This document shows positions 13,668 through 15,107 of a stretch of DNA of 15,107 nucleotides, in pieces. The DNA comes from Flavobacteriales bacterium UBA5933 (GTDB lineage: Bacteria > Bacteroidota > Bacteroidia > Flavobacteriales > Weeksellaceae). The stretch spans positions 617 through 15,723 of the forward strand of contig DJDD01000197.1 of the NCBI GenBank assembly GCA_002430925.1, read 5' to 3'. The position numbers and the translations under genes are program-made. The stretch's first letter is position 1. The number at the start of each line of letters is the position of its first letter. Under the pieces are notes generated by a model. It did not search any database, had not been told where the DNA came from, and was given only the letters and a program-made list of their open reading frames with translations.

Positions 13668-15107
13668 ATGAAAAATTTGTTCAAAATTATTAATGTTATC
13701 CTATTAATTATTATCATTTTTTTAATAGGATTTTTAGTCGGTAAAAAATATGATTTTGCATTCGACGAAAATAAAGATATTGTAGGTTTACAATATTCTA
13801 ATAATGAACAAAAAATTAGACGTTTAGTTTCATTAATTGATAATGAATACGTCAACGATGTTAATTCGGATAGTTTAGTTGATGATGCCATAAATTATAT
13901 GGTAGGAAAACTAGATCCACATAGTAAATACATTGATAAAGCTTCTATTCAACAAGCAGACGAACAATTAAAAGGTGAATTTGTTGGGATAGGAATAAAA
14001 TTCAGAGTACTTAATGATACAATTATCGTTGAAAGAACAATTCCTGGTACGCCAAATTATGGAAAATTAGAATTTGGTGATCAGTTAATTGCTGCTAATA
14101 ATGAATCTTTAATTGGAGCAGACAATGCTAAAATAGAAAAATTATTAAAAGGTAAAAAAGGCTCTGAAGTAAATTTATCTGTCATTAGAGATCAAAAACC
14201 TATTTCCATAAATGTAGAAAGATCTATTGTCCCAATAGAATCTGTTACAGGAGAGCATATGCTTACAAAAGATATAGGCTATATTAAATTAGTACGTTTC
14301 TCAGAAAGTTCTGCTTTAGAAGTACATCAAGCATTAGAAAATTTATTAGACAAAGGAATGAAAACTCTTGTTTTTGATCTAAGAGGTAATCCTGGTGGAC
14401 TAATGCATATTGCCGAAGAAATAGCTGATGAGTTTTTATCTAAAAATGAACTTATTGTTTATACTCAAGACAAACAAAAAAGGAAAAAATACATTTACGC
14501 TACAAACAAAGGTTTATTTGAGAAAGGAAAAATATATGTCTTAATTGATGAAAATTCTGCTTCTTCTAGTGAAATTGTAACAGGTGCAATCCAAGATTAT
14601 GGTCGAGGAATAATTGTCGGTCGTCGTTCTTTTGGAAAAGGTTTAGTACAAAGAGAGATTAATTTAGGAGATAACACAAAAGTTAGATTAACTGTTGCCA
14701 ACTACTTTACTCCTTCTGGTAGATCAATTCAAAAACCTTTCGACAAAAAAACGGCTAAATACAGTGATGATTTATACCAAAGATTAAAATCTGGAGAATT
14801 ATACAGTAAAGATTCTATAAAAATAAATAAGGATTTAGAATACACTGCACCTTCTGGTAAAAAAGTTTATGGTGGTGGTGGAATTATTCCAGATGAGTTT
14901 GTGGCTCTTGACACAAGTTCTTTAGCAAATTGGTTGTATTATAACCAAGATGCAAGCTATTTTAATAGTTTCTTATTCAAAAAAATATACTCTATCCATG
15001 ACTTTTTTATGTTTCATAATCAAAATATATATCTAAAATATTTTGGAGCTGGAATCTATAGAAATGAATTTTTAGGAGTATTAGGTATAACACCTAAAGA
15101 ATTTAAT
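13668..15107 (+). CDS. S41 family C-terminal processing peptidase (CtpA-like), truncated by window end
   Basis: 480 codons are visible and the frame stays open to the last base; the C-terminus is outside. Residues 5-25 are an uncleaved-looking membrane anchor (ILLIIIIFLIGFLVG-like), placing the enzyme in the periplasm. A PDZ domain spans about 103-185 (GEFVGIGIKF to NVER) and the protease core follows. FDLRGNPGG (236-244) is typical of the family. The Ser/Lys dyad is Ser299 in ENSASSSEIV and Lys324 in SFGKGLVQ, 25 residues apart as in known CTPs. Substrate-loop sequence ANYFTPSGRSIQ follows. Such enzymes trim or degrade periplasmic proteins from the C-terminus. Its ATG immediately follows the deaminase stop codon. 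The substrate is not evident from the context. Confidence 0.93.
   Translation, partial: MKNLFKIINVILLIIIIFLIGFLVGKKYDFAFDENKDIVGLQYSNNEQKIRRLVSLIDNEYVNDVNSDSLVDDAINYMVGKLDPHSKYIDKASIQQADEQLKGEFVGIGIKFRVLNDTIIVERTIPGTPNYGKLEFGDQLIAANNESLIGADNAKIEKLLKGKKGSEVNLSVIRDQKPISINVERSIVPIESVTGEHMLTKDIGYIKLVRFSESSALEVHQALENLLDKGMKTLVFDLRGNPGGLMHIAEEIADEFLSKNELIVYTQDKQKRKKYIYATNKGLFEKGKIYVLIDENSASSSEIVTGAIQDYGRGIIVGRRSFGKGLVQREINLGDNTKVRLTVANYFTPSGRSIQKPFDKKTAKYSDDLYQRLKSGELYSKDSIKINKDLEYTAPSGKKVYGGGGIIPDEFVALDTSSLANWLYYNQDASYFNSFLFKKIYSIHDFFMFHNQNIYLKYFGAGIYRNEFLGVLGITPKEFN

Noticed and set aside
13634..13891. Minus-strand 85-codon frame at the deaminase/S41 junction
   Set aside because: Antisense to the well-supported start of the S41 protease and its membrane anchor.
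1..15107. Search for CRISPR arrays, transposases, IS ends, tRNA genes or phage genes
   Set aside because: None recognised. The only spaced repeats are the TSP3 coding units, and the only mobile-type gene is the solitary HNH gene.

Overview
The window comes from a low-GC (roughly 30% by eye) member of the Bacteroidota, almost certainly class Flavobacteriia. The evidence is of several kinds: several genes are preceded by TAnnTTTG-like -7 boxes and lack clear Shine-Dalgarno sequences; a DUF3822 gene is coupled to rsmD; there is an OmpA-type porin with thrombospondin type 3 repeats; the LytS-type kinase belongs to a single-TM flavobacterial subtype; and one intergenic RNA resembles the Flavo-1 motif. 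The genus cannot be fixed from this sequence. I see no tRNA, rRNA, CRISPR array, insertion sequence or prophage.

Layout. 1-1575 (minus strand): the N-terminal part of an OmpA-like outer-membrane protein that runs off the left edge, preceded by smpB (trans-translation). 1645-3331 (plus): a YbiT-like ABC-F ATPase with a strong terminator. 3389-3477: a structured RNA candidate. 3542-4994: a LytS-type histidine kinase and LytTR response regulator overlapping by 35 bp. 5088-7358: a CPA2-type cation/proton antiporter with a long cytosolic USP-like tail, ending at a bidirectional terminator shared with the convergent minus-strand group. 7439-8850 (minus): a short membrane peptide ORF, DUF3822 and rsmD. 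8851-8955: a divergent promoter region with a long inverted repeat. 8956-9696 (plus): kdsB, for CMP-Kdo and LPS synthesis. 9801-10397: a free-standing HNH/NUMOD4-type protein with a C-terminal helix-turn-helix. 10472-11143: a secreted LolA-like protein with a terminator. 11255 to the right edge (plus): a tight three-gene run of a Gcr/SpecificRecomb-family membrane protein, a dCMP deaminase and an S41 C-terminal processing protease (truncated by the window).

Most of this is chromosomal core: ribosome rescue and maturation, LPS precursor synthesis, nucleotide metabolism and envelope proteins. The accessory-looking element is the HNH gene. The less explained items are: the ABC-F protein, whose degenerate motifs both fall in the same composite ATP site; the 28-codon membrane ORF ahead of DUF3822; a TTTACCGAAA element that recurs in front of three genes; the structured RNA; and the misleadingly named recombinase-family membrane protein. 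I did not find a clearly new multi-gene defence or mobile system, and I do not claim one.
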